Counted from the stretch's first letter, positions 1 through 9,097 are shown. The stretch is 64,000 nucleotides of DNA from Methyloligella solikamskensis (GCF_042676065.1 NZ_JBHTJO010000001.1:1612001-1676000), one strand, 5' to 3'. Numbers and translations are program-made. The notes: generated by a model not told the origin, from the letters alone.

Positions 1-203
1 ATCCGCGGATTCTGCTCTTTCTGGCGATCTGGCTGCTTCTCAATGGCGCCTTCGGGTTGAGCGCGCTTCCCATGGCGGGCGTGCCGTCGGGCAGCGGGGT
101 GGCGTGGGAAGCTCATATCGGCGGCTTCCTGTTCGGTCTCTTCTTCTTCGGCTATTTCGACCGCCCGGCAGAGCCCATGCCGGAGCGGGACGGGACGGCT
201 TGA
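1..203 (+). CDS. Rhomboid-family intramembrane protease, C-terminal fragment
   Basis: The frame is open from the window edge to the TGA at 201-203 and gives about 66 residues. It has a hydrophobic helix (PRILLFLAIWLLLNGAFG), a loop, then WEAHIGGFLFGLFFFGY. The A-H-x-x-G-x-x-x-G pattern is the rhomboid catalytic-histidine helix, so this is the last two membrane segments of an inner-membrane serine protease. The Ser-containing GxSG helix lies outside the window, so activity cannot be judged. The start is missing. Confidence 0.75.
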   Translation, partial: PRILLFLAIWLLLNGAFGLSALPMAGVPSGSGVAWEAHIGGFLFGLFFFGYFDRPAEPMPERDGTA

Positions 204-332
204 TCTCCCAGATTTTCCGATAATCGCACGGATTTTCGGCATCTCGCCGAGCCTAATTGGCTTGTCATGCGTTGTCCTACACGCAAGAATACGCGTTTAG
301 ACCGGGCGCCAAGTTCGGCAAGGGAGGAAGAA

Positions 333-764
333 ATGAATGTGGCGACTATCCTTAAGGATAAGGGGAGGGAGGTGCTCACCGCGCTTCCCGACGCGTCGCT
401 ACTTGAGGTAGCGAAGCTGTTGAGTACTCATCGGGTCGGCTGCGTGGTCGTGGCCGATGAGGCCGGCAAGGTTGTCGGCATTGCCTCGGAGCGCGACATC
501 GTGCGTGCCATCGGGACGGAAGGGATCGGAGTGCTCGAGCAGCCGATCACGACCTGCATGACGTCGGACGTGGTGAGCTGCCAGGAGGCGGACACCATCG
601 AGCAGCTCATGAGCGAGATGACCGCTCATCGCTTCCGGCATATGCCGGTGGTGGAGAAGGGCAAGCTCAACGGGCTGGTTTCGATCGGCGACGTTGTGAA
701 GATGCGGATTGCCGAGGCCGAGATGGAAGCGGCGGCCATGCGCGAGTATATCGCGACGGGCTAG
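333..764 (+). CDS. CBS-domain protein (tandem CBS pair)
   Basis: The 143-residue protein is essentially one Bateman module. The first CBS domain spans about residues 8-65 (VGCVVVADEAGKVVGIASERDIVRA) and the second about 75-130 (MTSDVVSCQEADTIEQLMSEM, then RHMPVVEKGKLNGLVSIGDVV). Such soluble pairs bind adenosyl nucleotides and act as regulatory sensors; the partner is unknown. An upstream in-frame ATG at 267 exists, but ATG 333 follows AGGGAGGAAG at a good spacing and starts right at the domain. The stop shares a CTAG tetranucleotide with the stop of the convergent patatin gene. Confidence 0.85.
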   Translation: MNVATILKDKGREVLTALPDASLLEVAKLLSTHRVGCVVVADEAGKVVGIASERDIVRAIGTEGIGVLEQPITTCMTSDVVSCQEADTIEQLMSEMTAHRFRHMPVVEKGKLNGLVSIGDVVKMRIAEAEMEAAAMREYIATG

Positions 765-1687
765 ACCGCCAGGCTCCGAACAGTGTTCAGGATGTCGTCG
801 AGGTGGCGATGGGTCGCCTCGGCGCCTTCCTGTATGGCCTCTTCGGCCCTGTGAAAGTCGAAGGGGCGGATCGAGCCGACCCGCGGATTGATCGTGACAT
901 CGGGCGGATCGCCCGCCAGCCGGGAGCGCGAGATGCGGTCCTGGGTGATGTTAATCGCATCCATCATGACAGATGAGATTCCGGGCGCCCCGTCGCGGCG
1001 GCCCAGCAACTGCCGCTGCAGGAGCCGCACGGCCGAGCTGCCCCTTTCCGGCTGCATCGCATCGTCGGGGAAGTCCCCGTTCTGGGTAATCGCCGCCTGG
1101 TCGGGAATGACGGTGCCGCGGGAGTAGACATCGGACGACAGATTGACGGCGATGACGAAGCGCGCGCCGAGCGCCCGGCAGACGGACACAGGCACGGGAT
1201 TGACCAGGGCGCCGTCGATGAGCCAGCGGCCTTCGATCTTCACGGGCTTGAAGATGCCGGGCAGGGCGTAGGAGGCTCTCAGCGCATCCACCAGATTGCC
1301 TTTGCTCAGCCAGACCTCGTGACCCGTGCCGAGCTCGGTCGCCACGGCGACGAAGCTGCGGGGCAGATCTTCGATCTTGTACTTGGCGAGATGGGTCTCG
1401 AGACGGGCGCTGAGCTTCTGACCGGTGATCAGTCCGGAGCCGCCGAAATTCAGATCCATGAAGCCGAAGACGCTGCGCCGGGTCAGGCCGGTGGCAAATT
1501 CATGAAGTCCGTCGAGCCGGCCGGTGACGAAGCAGGCGCCGGCAACCGCACCAATCGAGGTGCCGGCGATGACGTCGATCTCGAGGCCTGCTTCGGCGAG
1601 CACCCGCAAGACACCCAGATGGGCCCAGCCGCGGGCAGACCCGCCGCCAAGCGCGATGCCGATTTTCGGTCTCGCCATGTAGCTCAT
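761..1687 (-). CDS. Patatin-like phospholipase (RssA/YchK type)
   Basis: This is a bacterial patatin-like acyl hydrolase of about 308 residues. The oxyanion-hole motif GGGSARG is at residues 14-20, the nucleophile elbow GTSIG is at 42-46 (Ser44), and the dyad Asp is in DGA at 158-160. All catalytic elements are present, so it should be an active lipid acyl hydrolase; the substrate cannot be told. ATG 1687 is preferred because AAGAGGT lies 10-12 bases before it. A longer frame to 1738 adds only a basic unstructured leader, and ATG 1678 is also possible. No signal peptide is seen, so it is probably cytoplasmic. Confidence 0.85.
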   Translation of the reverse strand: MSYMARPKIGIALGGGSARGWAHLGVLRVLAEAGLEIDVIAGTSIGAVAGACFVTGRLDGLHEFATGLTRRSVFGFMDLNFGGSGLITGQKLSARLETHLAKYKIEDLPRSFVAVATELGTGHEVWLSKGNLVDALRASYALPGIFKPVKIEGRWLIDGALVNPVPVSVCRALGARFVIAVNLSSDVYSRGTVIPDQAAITQNGDFPDDAMQPERGSSAVRLLQRQLLGRRDGAPGISSVMMDAINITQDRISRSRLAGDPPDVTINPRVGSIRPFDFHRAEEAIQEGAEATHRHLDDILNTVRSLAV

Positions 1688-1834
1688 TCTTCGCGACCTC
1701 TTGTCTTTTCCGCGCGCGGAGCGCGGAGACGACCTCAAGACGTCGCCGCGGCATCGTTGTGCTCTTTGCGGCTACACCAGAATATTGTGGAGTCTTTAAG
1801 GTTTGGTTGGGGCGCTAAGAAGTCGCAGAGCTTT

Positions 1835-2284
1835 TTATTTGCCGTAGACCTTCTTGGGATCGAAGAGGCGTTCCGCATCGGCGAAGCGCAATTCGCCGTT
1901 CGTCTCCCCGATGGGGGCGACCCGGTAAAAGCAGGAGCGGCGGCCGGTGTGACAGGCGGCGGGCGAGCCTACCATCTCCACCTTCATCAGGACGGCATCC
2001 TGGTCGCAGTCAGTCCGGAGCTCGAGAACCTTCTGGACGTTGCCGCTGGTCTCGCCCTTCTTCCAGAGCTTGCCGCGGGAGCGGCTGAAGTAGTGGGCCT
2101 CGCCCGTCTCAAGCGTCCGGTCGAGAGCTTCCTGGTTCATGTAGGCGAGCATGAGGACCTCGCCGGTGGTGGCGCAAACCGCCACCGCCGGCAAAGTGCC
2201 GTCGGGTCCGAATTTCGGTGAAAACCGCCTGGTTTCCTCGATCGTGGCGCTGGTCTCAGTGCCCTCCTTGGTCGGGGAGGGCAT
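1835..2284 (-). CDS. hisI: Phosphoribosyl-AMP cyclohydrolase
   Basis: HisI hydrolyses the purine ring of phosphoribosyl-AMP in the third step of histidine synthesis. The 149-residue protein shows the family blocks: LMLAYMNQEAL, AHYFSRSRGKLWKKGETSGN, the metal-binding LRTDCDQDAVL and CHTGRRSCFYR. It is the single-domain form, without the HisE pyrophosphohydrolase, as is usual in alphaproteobacteria. It begins three bases after folE ends on the same strand, so the two are very likely co-transcribed and possibly translationally coupled. Confidence 0.95.
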   Translation of the reverse strand: MPSPTKEGTETSATIEETRRFSPKFGPDGTLPAVAVCATTGEVLMLAYMNQEALDRTLETGEAHYFSRSRGKLWKKGETSGNVQKVLELRTDCDQDAVLMKVEMVGSPAACHTGRRSCFYRVAPIGETNGELRFADAERLFDPKKVYGK

Positions 2285-2287
2285 GGG

Positions 2288-2917
2288 CTACTTCCCGGAT
2301 GAGACGAGGGTCATGAAGCGCGCCTGCTGGGCCGGATCCTCTTTGAAGATGCCGGTGAACTGGGTCGTGATGGTCGCCACGTCAGGCTTCTTCACGCCCC
2401 GCAGGGACATGCACTGGTGCACCGCCTCGATCATGACCGCCACGCCTTTCGGCTTGAGCACATCGTCGATCGTCTCGGTGATCTGCGCGGTCATCGTCTC
2501 CTGGGTCTGCAGGCGATGGGCGAACACATCGACCACGCGCGCAAGCTTGGAGATGCCGACCACGCGATCGGTCGGGAAATAGGCGACATGGGCCTTCCCG
2601 ATAAACGGGATCATGTGGTGCTCGCAGTGGGAGTTCACCTCGATGTCGCGCAGCATCACGATGTCGTCATAGCCGCCGACCTCGTCGAAGGTGCGCGACA
2701 GGACGTCATGGGCGGACTCGTGATAGCCGGAGAAGAACTCCTCGTAGGAATCGACCACGCGCTTGGGCGTATCGAGAAGGCCTTCGCGGTTCGGGTCGTC
2801 GCCTGCGTAAGCGATCAGCGTACGCACGGCCTCTTCGGCTTTCTGGCGGTCCGGCCGGACGATATCCGACTGCTGCTCGGCTTCGCGGCGCTTTGGCTTC
2901 TCTACGAACGCATCCAT
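2288..2917 (-). CDS. folE: GTP cyclohydrolase I (FolE type)
   Basis: It converts GTP to dihydroneopterin triphosphate, the first step of folate and pterin synthesis. Zn-site and catalytic motifs are plain: NSHCEHHMIPF and EAVHQCMSLRGV, together with GISKLARVVDVFAHRLQTQE and ITTQFTGIF. Start ATG 2917 gives 209 residues and is preceded by AAGGATAG. An extension to 3007 adds 30 residues that do not resemble the family. In methylotrophs folate and methanopterin also carry C1 units, but nothing here proves a special role. It is followed at 3 bases by hisI. Confidence 0.95.
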   Translation of the reverse strand: MDAFVEKPKRREAEQQSDIVRPDRQKAEEAVRTLIAYAGDDPNREGLLDTPKRVVDSYEEFFSGYHESAHDVLSRTFDEVGGYDDIVMLRDIEVNSHCEHHMIPFIGKAHVAYFPTDRVVGISKLARVVDVFAHRLQTQETMTAQITETIDDVLKPKGVAVMIEAVHQCMSLRGVKKPDVATITTQFTGIFKEDPAQQARFMTLVSSGK

Positions 2918-3186
2918 CAAACTATCCTTGTCAGTCCCGACACCCAGGTCGTTATTCGCGTGAAGTTGGTAAGGGGGATAATGCACGCCTGAAACTCTAG
3001 CTCCCAATACCGATTTAGAGAATCGGGGTTATACCTTTAGGCTGAGGTCGAAGTTTCCAGTCGAAATACCCCGCCTGCACGCCCCATGCGCGGCCTCCGT
3101 CGCCGGGGCCGCCTGCAAACCAAATCAACAGAGCATATATAATGCGGTAGGCTGACGTTCAAGTTGGGGTTCATACGAACGGTTCA

Positions 3187-4038
3187 ATGACTTTGCAGGA
3201 TAACATCTACAGTCAGCGCATCTTGAGGCTGGCGGGAGACATTCCGCGCTGCGAGCGGCTGGCCTCCCCGCAGGCCAGCGCGACGGCCCATTCCAAGCTC
3301 TGCGGCAGCACGGTGAGCGTCGATCTCGCCATGGATGGCGATGTGGTGACCGATTACGGGCAGGAGGTGAAAGCCTGCCTGCTCGGCCAATCCTCGGCTT
3401 CTGTGATGGGGCGGGAGATCATCGGCTCCACGGCGGAGGAGCTGCGCGGCATTGCCGAGATCATGCGCAAGATGCTCAAAGAAGACGGGCCCGTGCCGAC
3501 CGGGAAATGGGCCGATCTCGCGGCCTTGGAGCCGGTGAGGGACTACAAGGCGCGGCAGCCCTCGACGCTGCTCGTCTTCGATGCGGTGGAAGACGCGATC
3601 TCTCAAATCGAGGCGCAGCGGCAGGGGCGGAACCTGCCTCTGAGCCAGCGTCCTAAGAACCGGCAGGTCTCCCCCATGAGCCGCCCCGCCACGAGACAAT
3701 CAACCTCCATCGGACAGAAGATCGCGCGAGCGGTCGTCACCGCCCCGATCCTGGCCTATCGCTACACGTTCTCCGGGCTCGTCGGTGGGCATTGCCGGCA
3801 TCTGCCGACCTGCTCCGACTACGCCCGCGAAGCGGTCGCGGTGAACGGGGCGTGGCGCGGCGGATGGCTGACGCTCGCCCGGCTCTGGCGCTGCTCCCCG
3901 TGGGGAACCCATGGCTTCGACCCCGTGCCCGATATTCGGGGCGAAAACCATCCTTTCGCCCCTTGGCGCTACGGGCGTTGGCGACTATGTTCCGAGCGCT
4001 CGCCGGCAGACGGCGGGAAGGCGGAGCGGCGCGCTTAG
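3187..4038 (+). CDS. In-frame fusion: IscU/NifU-like scaffold domain plus YidD
   Basis: One 283-residue frame joins two proteins that are usually separate. Residues 1-145 resemble the alphaproteobacterial IscU-like scaffold family, with Cys39 in KLCGSTVSVD, Cys64 in KACLLGQSSAS and the tail PVRDYKARQPSTLL; the third Cys of true IscU is absent. Residues 180-255 are YidD, the membrane-insertion efficiency factor (APILAYRYTFS, HCRHLPTCSDYA, RLWRCSPWGTHGFDPVP). No stop separates them. An internal ATG at 3676 (residue 164) preceded by GGCAGGT could also yield free YidD of about 120 residues. It lies 70 bases upstream of thrS, a common neighbour. Confidence 0.8.
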   Translation: MTLQDNIYSQRILRLAGDIPRCERLASPQASATAHSKLCGSTVSVDLAMDGDVVTDYGQEVKACLLGQSSASVMGREIIGSTAEELRGIAEIMRKMLKEDGPVPTGKWADLAALEPVRDYKARQPSTLLVFDAVEDAISQIEAQRQGRNLPLSQRPKNRQVSPMSRPATRQSTSIGQKIARAVVTAPILAYRYTFSGLVGGHCRHLPTCSDYAREAVAVNGAWRGGWLTLARLWRCSPWGTHGFDPVPDIRGENHPFAPWRYGRWRLCSERSPADGGKAERRA

Positions 4039-4107
4039 CGGCTCCGGCCTGATTTTCAAAGACCAGCTCTTACCTGCGGTGGTTCGCAGGAGTGAGAGGA
4101 GAGAGAT

Positions 4108-6051
4108 ATGATTTCACTGACGTTTCCAGACGGTTCTGCACGCGAATTCGAGCCCGGCATCACGGGCAAGGCGGTTGCCTCCTCGATCGCGAAATCCTTA
4201 GAAAAGAAAGCTGTTGCGGTCGAACTCGACGGCGAGTTGAAGGATCTCGGCCAGCCCATCGAGGACGACGCCAAGATCCGCATTATCACCCGGTCGGATC
4301 CGGAAGCCCTACAGCTCATCCGCCACGACGCGGCCCATGTGATGGCCGAAGCGGTGCAGGAGCTCTATCCGGGCACGCAAGTCACGATCGGCCCCGTGAT
4401 CGAGAACGGCTTCTATTACGATTTCGCCCGGGAGGAGCCCTTCACGCCGGACGATCTGCCCCTCATCGAAAACAAGATGGCGGAGATCATCGCCCGCGAT
4501 CATCCCTTCACCGTGGAGGTGTGGGACCGCGAGAAGGCGAGACAAGTGTTCGCCGACAAGGGTGAGATGTTCAAGGTCGAGCTGGTGGATGCGATCCCGG
4601 AAGGGGAGAGCGTCAAGATCTATCACCAGGGCGACTGGTTCGATCTCTGCCGCGGCCCCCACATGGATTCCACGGGCCGGATCGGGAAGGGCTTCAAGCT
4701 CCTGAAGATCGCCGGCGCCTATTGGCGGGGCGATTCAAACAACCCGATGCTGCAGCGGATCTACGGAACCGCCTGGTCGAACGAGGACGAGCTCAAGGCC
4801 TATCTCGAGCAGCTGGAGGAGGCGGAGAAGCGCGACCATCGCCGGCTCGGCCGCGAGATGGACCTGTTCCACTTCCAGGAAGAGGCGCCGGGTGCCGTGT
4901 TCTGGCACGCCAAGGGCTGGACGCTGTTCCAATCCCTGATCGGCTATATGCGCCGGAAGCAGCAGGCGTGGGGCTACCGGGAGGTGAACTCGCCGGACAT
5001 GATGGACCGGGCGCTCTGGGAGCAGTCGGGCCATTGGGAGAAGTTCGGAGAGAACATGTTCGTCTCCGAGACGCCCGACGAGCACATCTATGCCTGCAAG
5101 CCCATGAACTGTCCCGGCCATGTGCAGATCTTCAAGCACGGGCTGAAGAGCTATCGCGAGTTGCCGCTGAAGATTTCGGAGTTCGGCAAGGTGCACCGCT
5201 ACGAGCCGTCAGGCGCGTTGCACGGGCTTTTGCGCGTGCGTCACTTCACCCAGGACGATGCGCATATCTTCTGCACCGAGGATCAGATCACCGATGAATG
5301 CGTGAAGCTGAACGAGCAGATGCTCGCCATCTATCGCGACTTCGGCTTCGAAGACGTGCGGATCAAATTCTCCGACCGGCCCGAGAAGCGGGTCGGCGAC
5401 GATGCGGTCTGGGACAATGCGGAAGCCGCTCTGAAGCGGGCGGTCGAGGCGGCCGGTCTCGAATACGAGGTCAATCCGGGTGAGGGCGCGTTCTACGGCC
5501 CGAAGCTGGAATACGTGCTTCGCGATGCCATCGGCCGCGACTGGCAGTGCGGCACCATCCAGGTGGATCTCAATCTGCCCGGACGGCTCGGCGCATTCTA
5601 TATCGGGACGGATGGCGAGAAGACGGTGCCGGTGATGATCCACCGGGCCATGTTCGGCTCGCTTGAGCGCTTCACGGGCATCCTGATCGAGCATCACGCG
5701 GGCCATCTGCCCCTGTGGCTGGCGCCGATTCAGGCGGTGGTCGCGACCATCGTCTCCGATGCCGACGAGTATGCGCAGGAAGTAGCCGCCAAGCTGAACC
5801 AGGCGGGCGTGCGCGCCGAGGCAGATCTTCGCAATGAGAAGATCAACTACAAGGTGCGCGAGCACTCGGTCACCAAGGTGCCGGTGCTGTTCGTGGTCGG
5901 AAAACGGGAAGCGGAAGAGGGCACCGTGTCGGTGCGCCGTCTGGGCAGCCGGGACCAGGAGGTCCTGCCGCTCGACGAGGCGATTACGGCACTGTGTCGT
6001 GAAGCAGTGCCCCCGGATTTGCGAACCCGCCAATCGAAGCAGGCGGCGTAG
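4108..6051 (+). CDS. thrS: Threonine--tRNA ligase
   Basis: ThrRS attaches threonine to tRNA-Thr and edits mischarged serine. The 647-residue length fits the full bacterial form. It has an N-terminal TGS domain (1-60), the editing domain with HxxxH (RHDAAHVMAEA, about 72-80), a class II catalytic core with Zn-binding Cys in KPMNCPGH, motif 2 near RYEPSGALHGLLRVRHFTQDDAH, and a C-terminal anticodon-binding domain. The start follows AGGAGAGAG. Its last 68 bases overlap the convergent secreted-protein gene. A tRNA-Thr gene, used as an island attachment site, lies at 53383. Confidence 0.98.
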   Translation: MISLTFPDGSAREFEPGITGKAVASSIAKSLEKKAVAVELDGELKDLGQPIEDDAKIRIITRSDPEALQLIRHDAAHVMAEAVQELYPGTQVTIGPVIENGFYYDFAREEPFTPDDLPLIENKMAEIIARDHPFTVEVWDREKARQVFADKGEMFKVELVDAIPEGESVKIYHQGDWFDLCRGPHMDSTGRIGKGFKLLKIAGAYWRGDSNNPMLQRIYGTAWSNEDELKAYLEQLEEAEKRDHRRLGREMDLFHFQEEAPGAVFWHAKGWTLFQSLIGYMRRKQQAWGYREVNSPDMMDRALWEQSGHWEKFGENMFVSETPDEHIYACKPMNCPGHVQIFKHGLKSYRELPLKISEFGKVHRYEPSGALHGLLRVRHFTQDDAHIFCTEDQITDECVKLNEQMLAIYRDFGFEDVRIKFSDRPEKRVGDDAVWDNAEAALKRAVEAAGLEYEVNPGEGAFYGPKLEYVLRDAIGRDWQCGTIQVDLNLPGRLGAFYIGTDGEKTVPVMIHRAMFGSLERFTGILIEHHAGHLPLWLAPIQAVVATIVSDADEYAQEVAAKLNQAGVRAEADLRNEKINYKVREHSVTKVPVLFVVGKREAEEGTVSVRRLGSRDQEVLPLDEAITALCREAVPPDLRTRQSKQAA

Positions 6052-7210
6052 AGGACTCGCCGGCAAAGCCGAACGCCTCTCCGTCGCCGCCGGTCGGGAA
6101 TTCCGGGGTCATGATCTTGCGCAGCGCCTCCGGGGAGGAGGGGCCGTCGGCGACGGCCACTTCCACCTGGTCGGCATTCCCCGCCGCGACGGTGAACTTC
6201 CGAGTGTAGCTGAGGCCGTTATGGCGGGCCACAACGGCGTAATCGCCGGCGGCGAGGATATGGGTCGGCAAGGCGCCGGCCCCTTCCTTCACGATGTCGC
6301 CGGTGGGCGTGATGATGGTCCAGCGCGTGTCGGCCAGCGCCTCGCCGCCTGATTCCATGACAAGCTTGAAGGTGACGGTCGCCGCTGCGTGTTTGACTGT
6401 CGCCACGGTCAGCTTGCCGGGCTCGACGGTGACGTCGGCGCGGACGGTCGCGTTGCAATCGCCATAGGTGGAGACGACGTGATAGCCGCCGGCGTTGAGC
6501 CGGATCACGCGGCTGGGCTCCACATCGGCCAGGATGACCCGGCGGCGGCCGAACTGATCCTGCTCGTCTGACAGGATGTCGAAGCGGAGGTTCGAGCCGA
6601 TCTCAGTCTCGTCGGAAAGCTCCGCGGAGAGCTTCAGCCCCCCAGTGTTCAGAACGAAGCTCTCCTCCACGGACTTTCCGCGGGAGACCTGAATCTTGCG
6701 GGTCAGGTTGGAGAGGCCGTAAGCGGCATTGACCAGATACTCGCCGGGAGCCAGGGCGGCCGTGGGCTGGGCCTCGCGATGGGTGCTGACCAGCTCCTGA
6801 CCGCCGGCGGGGGTGCCGGGGGTGAAGATGCGCCAGATCACGCCACCTTTGAGGGGCGGGCCTTGCTCGGTGAGCATGGCGCGGAAGCTGACAGGAACGG
6901 GCTTGCCGCTATCGTCGCCGTCCTCGGCTGGATCGGCGTTGGCGCGTCGGCTGGAGGACGAATCGTCCGCGCGATACGAATCAGCGCGGGGCGGCGATCC
7001 GAACAGCGTGTTGGTGGATGGCGGCCTGCTGGGAGGCGTCGCCGTCGTGGCGCCGCTCTGCAGACCAAGCGGGGCATCGATGGCAGACGAGTTCGAGCCT
7101 CCGCCCAAGATGCTTTGTGCGCTCGCAACTTGCGGCGTCAAAGCGATCAGAGCGGCGGCCAAAAGCAATTGCTTTAGCCGGGCCCGGCTGGTCCCCCTCA
7201 TGCTCAGCAT
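5984..7210 (-). CDS. Secreted protein with carboxypeptidase-regulatory-like repeats
   Basis: The 408-residue protein begins with a Sec signal (RARLKQLLLAAALIALTPQVASA) and a Ser/Pro/Ala-rich linker. It then has several Ig-like beta modules, each with an APGEYLVNA- or AAGDYAVVA-type turn (LAPGEYLVNAAYGL, LNAGGYHVVSTYGD, LAAGDYAVVARHNG). That pattern resembles carboxypeptidase-regulatory-like or DUF4198-type domains of rhizobial periplasmic proteins. No catalytic residues are recognised, so the function is unknown. ATG 7201 is an alternative start. Its 3' end overlaps thrS by 68 bases in the opposite direction. Confidence 0.75.
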   Translation of the reverse strand: MLSMRGTSRARLKQLLLAAALIALTPQVASAQSILGGGSNSSAIDAPLGLQSGATTATPPSRPPSTNTLFGSPPRADSYRADDSSSSRRANADPAEDGDDSGKPVPVSFRAMLTEQGPPLKGGVIWRIFTPGTPAGGQELVSTHREAQPTAALAPGEYLVNAAYGLSNLTRKIQVSRGKSVEESFVLNTGGLKLSAELSDETEIGSNLRFDILSDEQDQFGRRRVILADVEPSRVIRLNAGGYHVVSTYGDCNATVRADVTVEPGKLTVATVKHAAATVTFKLVMESGGEALADTRWTIITPTGDIVKEGAGALPTHILAAGDYAVVARHNGLSYTRKFTVAAGNADQVEVAVADGPSSPEALRKIMTPEFPTGGDGEAFGFAGESSTPPASIGGFANPGALLHDTVP

Positions 7211-7406
7211 TCCGTCCCGCGTGCCATCGTAAGCAGGTCAGTCCCTCATTGCGGCGAAAGATCGACGCACAGGCCCGACCACAGCACCTACAAGAGTAGT
7301 AGATTTAGGCAGTGTTAAGGCCTGAATTCAAAACAAAAGCAAGGGGTGGCGCAATTGTGGACTGCGCCGTTTCGGCGTAGGAAGGCAGCGCAACCGCTTA
7401 TCGCCC

Positions 7407-8009
7407 ATGATCAATCCAAACACCACCAAGCCAATCCTCACCAATCCGATCGTCGATCATCTCCTGACCCGCCGCTCCGTCTCCGCCGCCCAGCTGGGCG
7501 AGCCGGGGCCGACGCCCGAGCAGCTCACGCAGATTCTCACCGCAGCGGCGCGGGTCCCGGATCACAAGAAGCTCGCGCCGTGGCGCTTCATCCTGTTTCG
7601 CGGCGAGGCTCGTGCAGCGTTCGGGGAGGAGCTTGCGCGGATTTTCGAAGCGCAGCAAGACGACGCGACGCCGGCGCGGATCGACTTCGAGCGCAACCGG
7701 TTCTTGCGCGCGCCCTTGGTGATTGCGGTCATCTCGCGGGTGGTCGAAAATGCCGCCGCACCCGCATGGGAACAGGAGCTTTCTGCGGGGGCGGCTTGCT
7801 TGAACCTGCTGCATGCCGCAAGCGCGCTCGGCTTCGGGGCGCAATGGATCACCGAGTGGTGCGCGTTCGATGCGGAGGTGGCGAAGGTCCTCGGGCTGGC
7901 CGCCAATGAGCGGGTCGCCGGCTTCGTCTATATCGGCACGGCGACCGTCAAGCCGGAGGAGCGGGACCGGCCGCAACTCGGTGACATCGTTACGGATTTT
8001 CCGGGCTGA
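7407..8009 (+). CDS. Nitroreductase-family FMN oxidoreductase (YdjA-like)
   Basis: The 200-residue protein has the nitroreductase fold signature: the basic N-terminal LLTRRSVSA block for FMN phosphate, RVPDHKKLAPWRFILF, and LLHAASALGFGAQWITEW near the C-terminal half, ending with FVYIGT. The compact size and DHKKLAPWRF motif fit the YdjA/TdsD subgroup of NAD(P)H-dependent FMN enzymes. The physiological substrate is unknown. It is 27 bases upstream of a flavin reductase-like gene on the same strand, so the two flavoproteins probably share a transcript. The Shine-Dalgarno signal is weak. Confidence 0.85.
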   Translation: MINPNTTKPILTNPIVDHLLTRRSVSAAQLGEPGPTPEQLTQILTAAARVPDHKKLAPWRFILFRGEARAAFGEELARIFEAQQDDATPARIDFERNRFLRAPLVIAVISRVVENAAAPAWEQELSAGAACLNLLHAASALGFGAQWITEWCAFDAEVAKVLGLAANERVAGFVYIGTATVKPEERDRPQLGDIVTDFPG

Positions 8010-8036
8010 CGTTTCAGGCCCGATTGAGGGAAGCTC

Positions 8037-8639
8037 ATGTTCTACGACGCCGTCGCCAATAGTCACGGGCTGCAATACGACCCGTTCAAGGCGCTGGTCG
8101 CACCGCGGCCCATCGGCTGGATCTCGACGCTCGGCAAGAACGGGGTCGTCAATCTCGCGCCCTACAGCTTCTTCAACGCCGTGTCGGAGAACCCGCATTA
8201 TCTGATGTTCGGCTCCGGCGGCCGGAAGGACAGCCAGATCAATGCGGAGGAGACCGGCGAGTTCGTCTGTTCGCTGGCGACCTATCCCTTGCGTGAAGCG
8301 GTGGGGAAGACCTCAATGGCCGTCTCTCCGGATGTGGACGAGATGGCCCTTGTCGGTCTGACGCCGGCAGCCTCTCATCTCGTGTCGCCGCCGCGGGTGA
8401 AGGAATCTCCCGTGGCGTTCGAGTGCAAGTACTACAAGACGATCACCCTGCCGGGGCTCGACGGGGAGCCGGGCGACAACGCGATCATCTTAGGTCAGGT
8501 CGTCGGCATCCATATCGACGACGAAATGATCGAGCCGGATCAGACCGTCGACGTGACCAAGCTCAAACCAATCGCGCGGCTCGGTTATCGCGATTACGCG
8601 GTCGTCGATTCGGTGTTTTCGGTGGGCGACAAGAAGTAG
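8037..8639 (+). CDS. Flavin reductase-like FMN-binding split-barrel protein
   Basis: The 200-residue protein carries the flavin reductase-like split-barrel motifs: LVAPRPIGWISTLGKNG near the N terminus, NLAPYSFFNAVSENP, the FMN contact region GGRKDSQINAEETGEF and a C-terminal LGYRDYAVVDSVFSV. Members bind FMN and either reduce free flavin or act as oxidoreductases of unknown substrate. ATG 8037 follows GAGGGAAG. It is likely co-transcribed with the nitroreductase just upstream; a functional partnership is plausible but unproven. Confidence 0.87.
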   Translation: MFYDAVANSHGLQYDPFKALVAPRPIGWISTLGKNGVVNLAPYSFFNAVSENPHYLMFGSGGRKDSQINAEETGEFVCSLATYPLREAVGKTSMAVSPDVDEMALVGLTPAASHLVSPPRVKESPVAFECKYYKTITLPGLDGEPGDNAIILGQVVGIHIDDEMIEPDQTVDVTKLKPIARLGYRDYAVVDSVFSVGDKK

Positions 8640-8671
8640 CCGTTAGAGCGAAACGCGCTTGGCGTCTTCCG

Positions 8672-9097
8672 CTATTCGGCGGCGACCAGCCCGTCCAGCA
8701 GGGTATCGGTCCTGCGGGTCATCTCATCCACCAGCGCATAGGCCACCCGGTCGGCGATGTCCGGATCGTGACGCCGATAGACGCCGTCGATGGCCGCGAC
8801 ATGCTCCGCGGCGAGCTCGATATGGGCCTCGTTCGGCACCCAATGGCTGAGCAGCTTGCAAAGAGACCCGGCGAGCTTGGCGATCTGAGGCTGGCCCAGC
8901 GTGCCGGCCTGACCTTTCAGGGTGTGGGCGGAGAGATAGATGCCCTGGCGGGATTGAACGGAAAAGTCTTCCGCTTCGGCGGCGCGGCAGGCCTCGACCA
9001 GGGCCTGTACCTCTTCCCCCAGCCAGGAGCGGAAGGAGGGCGACAGGGCTTGGACGGCGGCTTCGGCTCTGCGTATGGAATCCGATGGCGAAGGCAT
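8672..9097 (-). CDS. Stand-alone Hpt phosphotransfer protein
   Basis: The 141-residue protein is one histidine-phosphotransfer helical bundle. The phosphoacceptor is His58 in LSAHTLKGQAGTLG, which matches the Hpt consensus H-x-L-K-G-x-A-x-x-x-G. No kinase or receiver gene adjoins it, so its partners are encoded elsewhere; the hybrid kinase at 35831 has its own Hpt. It is convergent with the flavin reductase gene, 32 bases apart. A role as a relay shuttle is inferred from the family. Confidence 0.85.
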   Translation of the reverse strand: MPSPSDSIRRAEAAVQALSPSFRSWLGEEVQALVEACRAAEAEDFSVQSRQGIYLSAHTLKGQAGTLGQPQIAKLAGSLCKLLSHWVPNEAHIELAAEHVAAIDGVYRRHDPDIADRVAYALVDEMTRRTDTLLDGLVAAE

